Below, piece after piece: positions 48,047 through 55,964 of a DNA stretch of 64,000 nucleotides. The notes under the pieces are model-generated. The model was not told the DNA's origin and did not search any database. It saw only the letters and a list, made by a program, of their open reading frames with translations. Each line of letters opens with the position of its first letter. The first letter of the stretch is position 1. The DNA comes from Dyella japonica A8 (GTDB lineage Bacteria; Pseudomonadota; Gammaproteobacteria; Xanthomonadales; Rhodanobacteraceae), in assembly GCF_000725385.1 (NCBI RefSeq), contig NZ_CP008884.1:3534001-3598000 (forward strand). Direction: 5' to 3'. The position numbers and the translations under genes are program-made.

Positions 48047-49176
48047 AGCGGGCGATCCTCGGGATGCGGCGGCTCCATCGGTGCCACCTTCTCGCCGGCA
48101 CTGACCGTGTGCACGCCCTGCATCACCACGCGCTCACCCGGCTTGATGCCGGAGCCAAGCAAGACGTCGCGCTCGCCGTATCGCAACACGGTGACGGGGC
48201 GAAGCTCCAGCGTCATGTCCGCCGGGCGAACCACCCATACCGCCGGCTGCTCGCCCTGATGGAACAAGGCGGTGGCCGGCAGCCGCACCGACGCGTCTGC
48301 GCTGGACGAGGCCTGCAGCGCCACGTCGGCGATCATGCCCAGGCGGACCTGCGCGCTGGGCGCGTCCAGAGCGAGCTTGACGCGATAGGTGCGACTGGCC
48401 GGATCGGCCGCCGGCGCCACATCCCGCACATGCGCAACCAGCGGTTTGCCGGCCACCGAAGGCAGGCTGACGCTGGCGGCCTGCCCCGGCCCGATCTCGC
48501 CGATGCGCGACTCGGGCACGTCGACGAACACATCGCGCTCGCCCGACCAGGCAAAGCCGAACACGGCCTGCCCCGCGGCCAGCACCTGCCCCACCTCCGC
48601 CTGCTCGCTCGTGATGGCGCCGTCGCGATCGGCCACGAGGGCGTTGTAGCGGTGCTGGTTCTGCGCCAGCTCGTATTGCTGCCGTGCCTGTACCTGCGAT
48701 GCCAGCGCGGACGCATAGGCATCGCGCGTCTGCTCCAGTTGGAGCTGGCTGATCAGGTTGGCCTTGGCCTGCGCTTCGTCGCGATCGCGCTGCTGGGTGG
48801 CGAAAACCAGCCGATGCTCGGCCGCTTCCAGCGCGGCACGGGCGGCGGCTTCGTTCTTCGCGGCGTCGGCATCATCAAGACGCGCCAGCACCTGCCCCTT
48901 TTTCACGCTGTCGCCCAGGCGCGCGTCGCGCGACGCCAGTTGCCCGGGCACGCGGAAGGACAAGGGCATTTCGTAGCGCGCGTGGATCTCGCCGGGAAAG
49001 CGCAGGACGCTGACGCCGTCCGCCGCCGGGGCCGGCAAGGCGATGACGGGGCGGGCTGCCTCGGGGTCTTGGGCCTGGTGACCGCAACCGGCCAGCAGCG
49101 CGAGTGCCGCCGCCATGCCCAGCCACGCCACGGGCCTGCGCGCGGAACCTCGCGCCGGGGAGTCTGGATGAATCAC
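48043..49176 (-). CDS. RND efflux periplasmic adaptor 2 (lipoprotein)
   Basis: A 377-residue membrane fusion protein. The GTG at 49176 is chosen because AGGA lies 8 bases upstream and it yields a full lipoprotein signal peptide (WLGMAAALALLAGC, Cys31). The frame is open for another 140 codons but that part is antisense to the TetR gene. Adaptor domains are clear: RVPGQLASRDARLGDSVKKG (sandwich half), a hairpin rich in Gln and Ala, and QVRLGMIADVALQ (barrel). Divergent from the TetR gene, with the operator between. Confidence 0.9.
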   Translation of the reverse strand: MIHPDSPARGSARRPVAWLGMAAALALLAGCGHQAQDPEAARPVIALPAPAADGVSVLRFPGEIHARYEMPLSFRVPGQLASRDARLGDSVKKGQVLARLDDADAAKNEAAARAALEAAEHRLVFATQQRDRDEAQAKANLISQLQLEQTRDAYASALASQVQARQQYELAQNQHRYNALVADRDGAITSEQAEVGQVLAAGQAVFGFAWSGERDVFVDVPESRIGEIGPGQAASVSLPSVAGKPLVAHVRDVAPAADPASRTYRVKLALDAPSAQVRLGMIADVALQASSSADASVRLPATALFHQGEQPAVWVVRPADMTLELRPVTVLRYGERDVLLGSGIKPGERVVMQGVHTVSAGEKVAPMEPPHPEDRPL

Positions 49177-49250
49177 GAGCCGTTCCTGATGGGGATGGGG
49201 GCGAATGCAGCGTCCCGGCCAGCGGGCGCTGCATACGATTACGAACTCTA

Positions 49251-49274
49251 ATACACAGTTGTATCTGAATACAA
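49251..49274. promoter_or_regulatory. TetR-type operator with three half-sites
   Basis: TTGTAT (49259-49264), CTGA, ATACAA (49269-49274) is a perfect dyad. ATACA (49251-49255), CAGT, TGTAT (49260-49264) forms a second dyad sharing the middle half-site. It lies between the divergent adaptor and TetR genes, so one bound repressor could control both. Confidence 0.75.
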
Positions 49275-49320
49275 ATATAGATCCAGATGATGACTTGTGG
49301 CCTACGTGGTACGATGCCGC

Positions 49321-49929
49321 ATGGCCCGTAAACGACTGACCCGCGAAGAAAGCCGCGACCAGACCCACCAGCGTCTGCTGGAGGCGGCGGCATCCGTCAT
49401 CGCCAAGAAAGGCTTTGCCGCCGCCAGCGTGGAAGACATCACGGCGCAGGCCGGCTACACGCGCGGCGCGTTCTATTCGAACTTCAAGAGCAAGGCCGAG
49501 CTGTTCATCGAGCTGCTGAGCCAGGACCACCAGTGCGTGCGCGAGGATCTGCACGAGATCCTCGAGGCGCCGATTTCCCTGGAAGCCGTCGAGCAACGGA
49601 TCACGCAGTACTACCTGCGCGTGTACCGCGACGAGAAAAACTTCATCCTGTGGGCCGAGGCGCGCCTGCTGGCCTTGCGTGACGCGAAATTCCGCGCCCG
49701 GCTCAACGCCTACTGCGTCGAAAAGCGCGACGACATCGCCGAGGTCATCGAGCGTTTCTATCAGATGCGCGGCACCAAGCCGCCCGCCCCGCCCAAGGAT
49801 CTCGCCTTCGGTACCATGGCGCTGGTCGACGGCATGCGTTTCTTCAACGAAACCATTCCGAAGGAATTGCCCGACGAGGCGGCGCAGAACACTCTGGGCG
49901 TGATCTTCAACTCAACCTTCTTCAAGTAA
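49321..49929 (+). CDS. TetR family regulator of the second RND operon
   Basis: A 202-residue AcrR-like repressor: HTH in LLEAAASVIAKKGFAAASVEDITAQAGYTRGAFYSNFKSK, then a helical ligand domain. The ATG at 49321 (MARKRLTREESRDQ) is chosen over the in-frame 49297 because family members start shortly before the HTH. It is divergent from the efflux operon and separated from it by the operator at 49251-49274. The MFS gene follows after 46 bases on the same strand and may be co-transcribed. Confidence 0.92.
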   Translation: MARKRLTREESRDQTHQRLLEAAASVIAKKGFAAASVEDITAQAGYTRGAFYSNFKSKAELFIELLSQDHQCVREDLHEILEAPISLEAVEQRITQYYLRVYRDEKNFILWAEARLLALRDAKFRARLNAYCVEKRDDIAEVIERFYQMRGTKPPAPPKDLAFGTMALVDGMRFFNETIPKELPDEAAQNTLGVIFNSTFFK

Positions 49930-49975
49930 GCATCCGCCCGGAAACGACGGCGAATGGCCCAGCTGGCAACGCCCC

Positions 49976-51268
49976 ATGACTGACCCGACCCACGCGCCAG
50001 GCGAGCACCACGCCACCGTCAGGCTGGGCCTGAAGGAGAACTGGCGCCAGTTCGCATGGCTGGTGCTGATCAACGCCTTTGTCGGCGGCATGGTGGGCAT
50101 CGAGCGCACCGTGGTGCCGCTGATCGGCGCGGAGACGTTCCACATTGCGTCGACCACGCTGATCACCTCGTTCATCGTCAGCTTCGGCGTGGTCAAGGCG
50201 CTCGCCAATCTCGTTTCCGGCCACCTCGCGGATACCTGGGGGCGCAAGCGCGTGCTGGTGATCGGCTGGCTGCTGGGCTTGCCCGTGCCCTTCATCATCA
50301 TCACGGCCCCGAGTTGGGAGTGGATCGTCGCGGCCAACGTGCTACTCGGCCTGAGCCAGGGTTTCGCCTGGTCGATGACGGTGATCATGAAGGTCGACCT
50401 GGTAGGCCCGAAGAGTCGCGGGCTCGCAGTGGGGCTCAACGAATTCGCCGGCTATGTCGCCGTGGGTGCCACGGCCTTCCTGACGGGCTATCTGGCCAGC
50501 CGCCATGGCCTGCGACCGGTGCCGATCTACCTGGGCATCGGCTACGCCGTGCTGGGTACCCTGTTGTCCATGCTTGCCGTACGCGACACGCGCGAACACG
50601 TCCGCACCGAGACACGGGACGCGAACGACTCCGCGGCGTCGCTCAGCTTCCGTGAAGTCTTTGCGCTCACCACGTACCGCAACCGCGATCTGTTCGCCGC
50701 GTCGCAGGCAGGGCTGGTGAACAACCTCAACGACGGCATGAGCTGGGGCATCTTCCCCTTGTTCTTCACCTCGCTCGGCATGGGCGTGGAGCGCATCGGC
50801 ATCCTCAAGGCGGTGTACCCGGTGGTATGGGGCGTGGGCCAGGTGGTGACCGGCCCGCTGAGCGATCGCTGGGGGCGCAAGGGACTCATCGTCGCTGGCA
50901 TGTGGGTGCAGGCGGCCGGCCTTTTCCTCACCGCCGCCACCGGCCATTTCGCGTGGTGGCTGGTGGCCAGTGTGCTGCTCGGCGTGGGCACGGCCATGGT
51001 GTATCCCAGCCTGATCGCGGCGGTGTCCGACGCATCGGCGCCGGCATGGCGCGCCCGCTCGCTCAGCGTGTATCGCTTCTGGCGCGACCTGGGGTACGCC
51101 ATTGGCGCGTTGTCGGCCGGATTGATCGCGGACCGCTTCGGCTTTGCCACGGCCATCCAGTCCATCGGCGCCCTCACCTTCGTCTCCGGTGCCGTGGTGG
51201 CCGTTGTGATGAGGGGCCGGCGGCCTGGGTCGGCGCCTCCAGCCGTGGCGTCATTGCCCGGGCCGTAG
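49976..51268 (+). CDS. MFS transporter
   Basis: A 430-residue inner-membrane transporter with about 12 hydrophobic helices. The MFS signature between helices 2 and 3 is GHLADTWGRKRVLVIGWL, repeated in the second half as GPLSDRWGRKGLIVAGMW. The cytoplasmic central loop contains RDTREHVRTETRDANDS. Drug or metabolite export is likely, but the substrate is not readable. Its position directly behind a TetR gene suggests it may share control by that regulator and belong to the same efflux regulon. Confidence 0.9.
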   Translation: MTDPTHAPGEHHATVRLGLKENWRQFAWLVLINAFVGGMVGIERTVVPLIGAETFHIASTTLITSFIVSFGVVKALANLVSGHLADTWGRKRVLVIGWLLGLPVPFIIITAPSWEWIVAANVLLGLSQGFAWSMTVIMKVDLVGPKSRGLAVGLNEFAGYVAVGATAFLTGYLASRHGLRPVPIYLGIGYAVLGTLLSMLAVRDTREHVRTETRDANDSAASLSFREVFALTTYRNRDLFAASQAGLVNNLNDGMSWGIFPLFFTSLGMGVERIGILKAVYPVVWGVGQVVTGPLSDRWGRKGLIVAGMWVQAAGLFLTAATGHFAWWLVASVLLGVGTAMVYPSLIAAVSDASAPAWRARSLSVYRFWRDLGYAIGALSAGLIADRFGFATAIQSIGALTFVSGAVVAVVMRGRRPGSAPPAVASLPGP

Positions 51269-51345
51269 TCACCGTTTCATCATGCGGCATCCGCTGCGCC
51301 AACCAACGGGCGGACGTCACCACCCTCACGTGCAGGTGTTCCGGG

Positions 51346-52482
51346 ATGACCTCCATCTACCTCGATTACAACGCCAGCACGCCGATTGATCCGGTGGTGC
51401 AGGCCGTCATGCAACCGTATCTCCACGACGCCTTCGGCAACCCCTCGAGCGGGCACTGGGCCAGCCGGCCGGCGAAGGATGCACTGGAGCATGCGCGCCG
51501 CCAGGTGGCCTCGCTGCTCGGTGCGCAGCCCGACGAGATCGTGTTCACCAGCGGCGGTAGCGAGGCGAACAATCTTGCCCTCAAGGGCAGTTTTTTCGCA
51601 CTGCGCGACTGCGGCGACCACATCATCACGCAGGTGACGGAACATCCATCCGTACTGAAGCCGCTGGCGTTCCTGCAGAAACTGGGGGCTTCGGTGACCA
51701 TGCTGCCGGTGGACGCGATGGGCCGGGTCGATCCCGATGCGGTGCGCCGCGCCATCACGCCGCGCACCGTGCTCATCAGCATCATGCATGCGAACAACGA
51801 GACGGGGACGCTGCAACCCATCGAAGCCCTTGGCGCGATCGCACGCGAGCACGGCGTGCGCTTCCACACCGATGCCGCGCAGTCGGCAGGCAAGGTAGCG
51901 ACGCAGGTCGACCCGCTCGGCGTCGATCTCCTCAGCCTGGCAGGCCACAAGCTGTACGCACCCAAGGGCATTGGCGCGCTGTACGTCCGGCGCGGCACGC
52001 TGTTGGAACCGTTGATCCATGGTGCCGGACACGAACAGGGCCGGCGCGCGGGCACCGAGAGCGCGCTGCTTGCCGCGGCCCTGGGCGAGGCCTGCGCCCT
52101 GGCCGGCGACCTCGCGCCGGTGACGCGCATCCGCGCGCTGCGCGATCACTTCTGGCATGCATTGCAGGATGTGTACGGCGAGCGCGTGGTGCTCCACGGC
52201 CATCCCACGGACCGCCTGCCCAATACGCTCAACGTCGGTTTCGTGGACCGTATCGGGGCCGAGGTACTAGCCGGGCTCGAAGGCGTCGCCGCTTCCACCG
52301 GTTCGGCCTGCCATGCGGGCGTGGTCGAGTTGTCGCCGGTGCTCGCGGCCATGGGCGTGAGTGAACGCACCGGCATGGGCGCTGTCCGCTTCAGCCTCGG
52401 GCGAGGCACGACACGGGCGGACATCGATGCCGTGGTGGACCAGCTGCGCACCAGCGAAACCACGCGCCGCCGCGACGGCTGA
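51346..52482 (+). CDS. Cysteine desulfurase-like PLP enzyme (NifS family)
   Basis: A 378-residue class V aminotransferase-fold enzyme that would release sulfur from L-cysteine as a persulfide. PLP-binding Lys202 lies in SLAGHKLYAPKG, and the catalytic Cys322 in ASTGSACHAG is kept. The start MTSIYLDYNASTPID is the NifS/IscS type; the ATG at 51346 is the only one giving that N-terminus. No iscU, iscR or sufE lies nearby, so it is unlikely to be the main Fe-S assembly enzyme; a specialised sulfur donor role is inferred. Confidence 0.9.
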   Translation: MTSIYLDYNASTPIDPVVQAVMQPYLHDAFGNPSSGHWASRPAKDALEHARRQVASLLGAQPDEIVFTSGGSEANNLALKGSFFALRDCGDHIITQVTEHPSVLKPLAFLQKLGASVTMLPVDAMGRVDPDAVRRAITPRTVLISIMHANNETGTLQPIEALGAIAREHGVRFHTDAAQSAGKVATQVDPLGVDLLSLAGHKLYAPKGIGALYVRRGTLLEPLIHGAGHEQGRRAGTESALLAAALGEACALAGDLAPVTRIRALRDHFWHALQDVYGERVVLHGHPTDRLPNTLNVGFVDRIGAEVLAGLEGVAASTGSACHAGVVELSPVLAAMGVSERTGMGAVRFSLGRGTTRADIDAVVDQLRTSETTRRRDG

Positions 52483-52515
52483 AACACGCCGGGCCAAGGG
52501 CCCCGTCCAGGATCG

Positions 52516-52592
52516 CCATGACAGGGCACGCACCCTTCAGGGTGGCGACTTGATGACTACCGGCACCTTGTATCCCGCCGCGCCTGTCATGG
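52516..52592 (+). promoter_or_regulatory. Structured leader upstream of the protease-like gene
   Basis: CCATGACAGG (52516-52525) and CCTGTCATGG (52583-52592) are perfect 10-bp complements. Inside them, ACCCTTCAGGGT (about 52531-52542) can form a second small hairpin. The ribosome site of the next gene lies about 20 bases after. This may be an RNA control element or a split DNA operator; no known riboswitch class was matched. Confidence 0.4.
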
Positions 52593-52624
52593 AGTCTATG
52601 CGGGTGCAATGAAGGAGCGTTGTC

Positions 52625-53620
52625 ATGACACCTGCATGGAGTTTGATCGCTGCCGCCGGAATCGCCATTGCGCCTGTGCATGCGCAGGTGGTTCCCACCG
52701 TTTTCGAGGCCGGGCATTTCTTCGTCACGCCGGAAACCGCATCGGGGGAACGACTCAAGTTGCTGGTGGATACAGGCGGCGGTGGTGTCGACGGCATGTA
52801 CCTGCTCAACACGCAGGCGGCGTCCCGGCTGAAACTGGCGGCCGGCCATTGCACGCTGCAGGGCAAGGACATCACCACCGCGCCTGCTCCCGTCTACAAG
52901 CCGGGCCTTGGCATTCCTGCACCCACCAACGCCACCTGCACCGGCGTCATGACCTATGAAGACAAGCACCCCATCAGCGCCATGGACGGGATGCTCGGGT
53001 CCAACTATCTCAACGGCCGCATCTGGACCTTCGACTACCCCGCGAAGCAATTGATACTCCAGGGCAAGCACTGGACGCCGGTCGTGGACGATCACGCCTA
53101 CACACTGGGTTTCCAGAAGGATGCCGAAGGCAAGCGGGCCCGCGCGTTTCCACGCGTGGTAATCCGCGTGGATGGCCAGCCGCTCGACATGCTGCTGGAC
53201 ACCGGCGCGACCGCCTTTCCCTCCGAATCGGGAAAGCAGGCCACCGGCACCCCCACCGTCAACGGCTTTGGCGTGACCAGCTACATCACCCACAGCCAGC
53301 TGGAACGCTGGCATGCCGCACATCCCGGGTGGCGAGCGGTGGAAAACGGCGACGAGCTGTTCGCTGGCCAACCGACCCGCATGATCGAAGTGCCCTCGCT
53401 GGACATCGCGGGCTGGTCGGTCGGCCCGGTGTGGTTCACCGAGCGCAACGACGACGACTTCCACAACTTGATGGACCCGCTCATGGACAAGCCGCCCGAA
53501 GGCGCTGTGGGCGGCAATGTACTCGGCCGTTTCAGGCTCACCATCGACTATCCCCAGGGTGTCGCTTATTTCGGATGCACGCAGGGCTGCCAGACGGCCA
53601 TTCCTTCATCCAGGCATTGA
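52625..53620 (+). CDS. Exported retropepsin-like aspartic protease-type protein
   Basis: A 331-residue protein with a signal peptide (MTPAWSLIAAAGIAIAPVHA). It has two Asp-Thr-Gly motifs: LLVDTGGGG at Asp49 and MLLDTGATAF at Asp192. Each is followed by a beta-rich lobe, so the protein looks like a two-lobed pepsin-type arrangement built from retropepsin-like units. Cys pairs near the end (YFGCTQGCQT) may form a disulfide. A good ribosome site (AAGGAG) precedes the ATG. Proteolytic activity is not proven; some relatives are inactive. It appears to be monocistronic. Confidence 0.82.
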   Translation: MTPAWSLIAAAGIAIAPVHAQVVPTVFEAGHFFVTPETASGERLKLLVDTGGGGVDGMYLLNTQAASRLKLAAGHCTLQGKDITTAPAPVYKPGLGIPAPTNATCTGVMTYEDKHPISAMDGMLGSNYLNGRIWTFDYPAKQLILQGKHWTPVVDDHAYTLGFQKDAEGKRARAFPRVVIRVDGQPLDMLLDTGATAFPSESGKQATGTPTVNGFGVTSYITHSQLERWHAAHPGWRAVENGDELFAGQPTRMIEVPSLDIAGWSVGPVWFTERNDDDFHNLMDPLMDKPPEGAVGGNVLGRFRLTIDYPQGVAYFGCTQGCQTAIPSSRH

Positions 53621-53670
53621 CCCCAAGCCGCGTTCGCCCACGAAACACGACGGGCCAGCGCGCGCGGCCC

Positions 53671-53703
53671 ATGCCATGTATTCATGATATGAATACATGG
53701 CAT
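53671..53703. promoter_or_regulatory. Perfect 15-bp inverted repeat (large palindrome)
   Basis: ATGCCATGTATTCAT (53671-53685) and ATGAATACATGGCAT (53689-53703) are exact reverse complements with a 3-base centre (GAT). There is no T-run, it is AT-rich against a GC-rich background, and it lies 131 bases before the amidohydrolase start, so an operator for a dimeric regulator is more likely than a terminator. Confidence 0.7.
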
Positions 53704-53833
53704 TGTGGTATTTCATTGGCAAATAGCAGGATCCGGCGCTACGGTAACCGGCATCGCCAACACCTTGCCACGCCTCGCGGGTATTCCCGCAGCGCCTCAT
53801 CCTTCGCGTGGCTCGCTCTCCCCGGGTCATGAC

Positions 53834-55042
53834 ATGTTTGATCGCCTGTTCGACAACGCCGTGGATATGCACGGCCAACGCGTTTCGCTTGCCGTCCGCG
53901 ACGGGCGCTTCGCCGCCATCGCGCCCAGCTGCGATAGCTCGCTTGCGCGTGAGCGGATCGACCTCGAAGGCCGGCTCGTCCTGCCCGGCCTGGTCGACGG
54001 CCATATCCATCTCGACAAAAGCTTTGTCGGTGACCAGTGGCACCCGCACGTCCCGGTGACGTCGCTGCGTGCACGACTGGCCATCGAGAAGATACAGCTC
54101 GCTTCGGCACGGCCCGTGCGGGAGCGCGCGGAGGCGCTTATTGCACAGGCGGCCTCGTTCGGCACGACAGCGATGCGCTGCCATGTCGACGTCGATGCCA
54201 CCACGGGCCTCTCCCACCTGCACGCCGTGCTGGAAGCGCGCGAGCGCTGGCAGGGTATCGTGGATATCGAACTGGTCGCCTTCCCGCAGGCCGGCATCAT
54301 CAGCTGCCCGGGTACCGCGGACGTGCTGGACGCGGCGATGTCGGCGGGCGCGCAGGTCATCGGCGGCATCGACCCGACCACGCTCGATGGCGACGCCAAG
54401 GCGCACCTTGACGTGGTATTCGGCATCGCGGAACGCCACGGCGTGAAGGTCGATATCCACCTGCACGAACCGGGCGAACAAGGCATCCGGCAACTGCTCG
54501 CCATCGCCGGGCGCACGCAGGCCCTTGGCATGCACGGCAGCGTCGCGGTGAGTCACGCCTACGCACTGGGCGAAGTCCCGCTCGACATGGTGGACCGCAC
54601 GGCCGCCGCACTGGCCGATGCGGGCGTGGCCATCATGACCAATGCGCCGGGCGACCGGCCGTTTCCTCCGGTGATGCGCCTTCGCGATGCCGGTGTCCAC
54701 GTGTTCGCCGGCAACGACAACATTCGCGATGCGTGGTGGCCCTACGGCAATGGCGACCTGCTGCAGCGGGCCATGCTGATCGGTTACCGCTCCGGCTTCC
54801 ATACCGATGATGCCTTGCACGTGGCGCTCGACATGGTCACGCATGCCGGTGCCCGCGTGATGGGCCTGCAGGACTACGGCCTTGCCGTGGGCCACGAGGC
54901 GACGTTCGTGATCGTGGATGCCCCCAACAGCGCGGCGGCCGTGGCCGGTGTACCCGCTGACCGTACTGTCGTCAGGCGCGGCGTGTGGGCTAACCGCGAT
55001 ACCGCTCCAGCATCCGGCCCAGTTCCGTTGCGAGTGCCTTGA
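53834..55042 (+). CDS. Amidohydrolase, cytosine deaminase-like
   Basis: A 402-residue metal-dependent hydrolase. Metal ligands are visible in HIHLDK (His57, His59), DIHLHEPGE, SHAYAL and GNDNIRDAWWP; the last matches the cytosine deaminase/AtzC branch. It would deaminate or dealkylate a heterocyclic or N-acyl substrate; the exact one is unknown. The ATG at 53834 gives the family's N-terminal barrel strand; the frame is open to 53705. There is no strong ribosome site. Its 3' end overlaps the convergent LysR gene by 53 bases, and a large palindrome lies upstream. Confidence 0.85.
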   Translation: MFDRLFDNAVDMHGQRVSLAVRDGRFAAIAPSCDSSLARERIDLEGRLVLPGLVDGHIHLDKSFVGDQWHPHVPVTSLRARLAIEKIQLASARPVRERAEALIAQAASFGTTAMRCHVDVDATTGLSHLHAVLEARERWQGIVDIELVAFPQAGIISCPGTADVLDAAMSAGAQVIGGIDPTTLDGDAKAHLDVVFGIAERHGVKVDIHLHEPGEQGIRQLLAIAGRTQALGMHGSVAVSHAYALGEVPLDMVDRTAAALADAGVAIMTNAPGDRPFPPVMRLRDAGVHVFAGNDNIRDAWWPYGNGDLLQRAMLIGYRSGFHTDDALHVALDMVTHAGARVMGLQDYGLAVGHEATFVIVDAPNSAAAVAGVPADRTVVRRGVWANRDTAPASGPVPLRVP

Positions 55043-55871
55043 CCACAGGATCGGCCGTTGGCCGGTGCAGCAGGGCGATGTCCATCGTTTCGATGGGTGG
55101 CAGGCCCTGTCTGCGCGTCAGCACCACGTGTTCGGCCGTCACGGCACGCGCCGGAATCAGGCTGACACCCAGACCACCGGCCACGGCGGACTGTACGCCG
55201 AACAGGCTGGAACTGGTGAAGCTGATGCGCCACGTCCTGCCCTGCCCCTCTACCGCCTTGACCATTTCCTCGCGATACAGGCCGCGCGGCGGAAAGGCCA
55301 CCAGCGGCAGCGGCTCCTGACCGACGGCAGGGTTCTTCACGCTGTCGATCCACACGAGCTTTTCGCGCCAGCGCGCTACCGCTTCGCGGCTGTTGCGGCG
55401 CTGCTTGACGATGACCAGGTCCAGTTCGCCGTGATCGTAGCCATGAGCGAGATCCCGGCTCAGCCCGGTGGTCACTTCCAGCTTCACATGGGGATGCCTG
55501 CGATTGAACGAGGCGAGCAAGGCCGGCGTGCGGCCGACGACGAAGTCCTCCGGCACGCCCAGCCGTACCGTCACCGCCGCGGCGGTGCCCGCCAGCGCGT
55601 CCAGCATCTCGTCGTTGAGCGCCAGCATGCGCCGCGCGTAGGCAAGCAGTTTCTCGCCCTGGTCGGTAGGGCGCACGTCGCGGTTGCCGCGCACCAGCAG
55701 CGGGTGGCCAGCCATGTCCTCCAGCCGGCGGATCTTCTGGCTCACCGTCGACTGGGTGGAATGGAGGCGCGCGGAGGCCGTGGTGAAGCTGCCGCAGTCA
55801 GCCACCGTGACGATGGCGCGCAGCAGGTCCAGGTCGAACAGCGCCCTATTTGGTTTTGCACTGGTAGTCAT
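54990..55871 (-). CDS. LysR family transcriptional regulator
   Basis: A 293-residue regulator: HTH LDLLRAIVTVADCGSFTTASARLHSTQSTVSQKIRRLE, followed by a substrate-binding-like effector domain. It is divergent from the exported amidohydrolase at 55965 (93 bases between), whose promoter region includes CAAATATTTG (55873-55882) and AT-rich T-N11-A type sites, so that gene is the likeliest target. It is convergent with the cytosine deaminase-like gene, overlapping by 53 bases, which may also create antisense transcripts. The effector is unknown. Confidence 0.92.
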   Translation of the reverse strand: MTTSAKPNRALFDLDLLRAIVTVADCGSFTTASARLHSTQSTVSQKIRRLEDMAGHPLLVRGNRDVRPTDQGEKLLAYARRMLALNDEMLDALAGTAAAVTVRLGVPEDFVVGRTPALLASFNRRHPHVKLEVTTGLSRDLAHGYDHGELDLVIVKQRRNSREAVARWREKLVWIDSVKNPAVGQEPLPLVAFPPRGLYREEMVKAVEGQGRTWRISFTSSSLFGVQSAVAGGLGVSLIPARAVTAEHVVLTRRQGLPPIETMDIALLHRPTADPVVKALATELGRMLERYRG

Positions 55872-55964
55872 TCAAATATTTGGCTTCTAAATGACAGGAC
55901 CGACTTCTAACATCGATCGACGCACCGGGCAACGCCCGCTTTCCCGCCACGAGGAACACCACGC

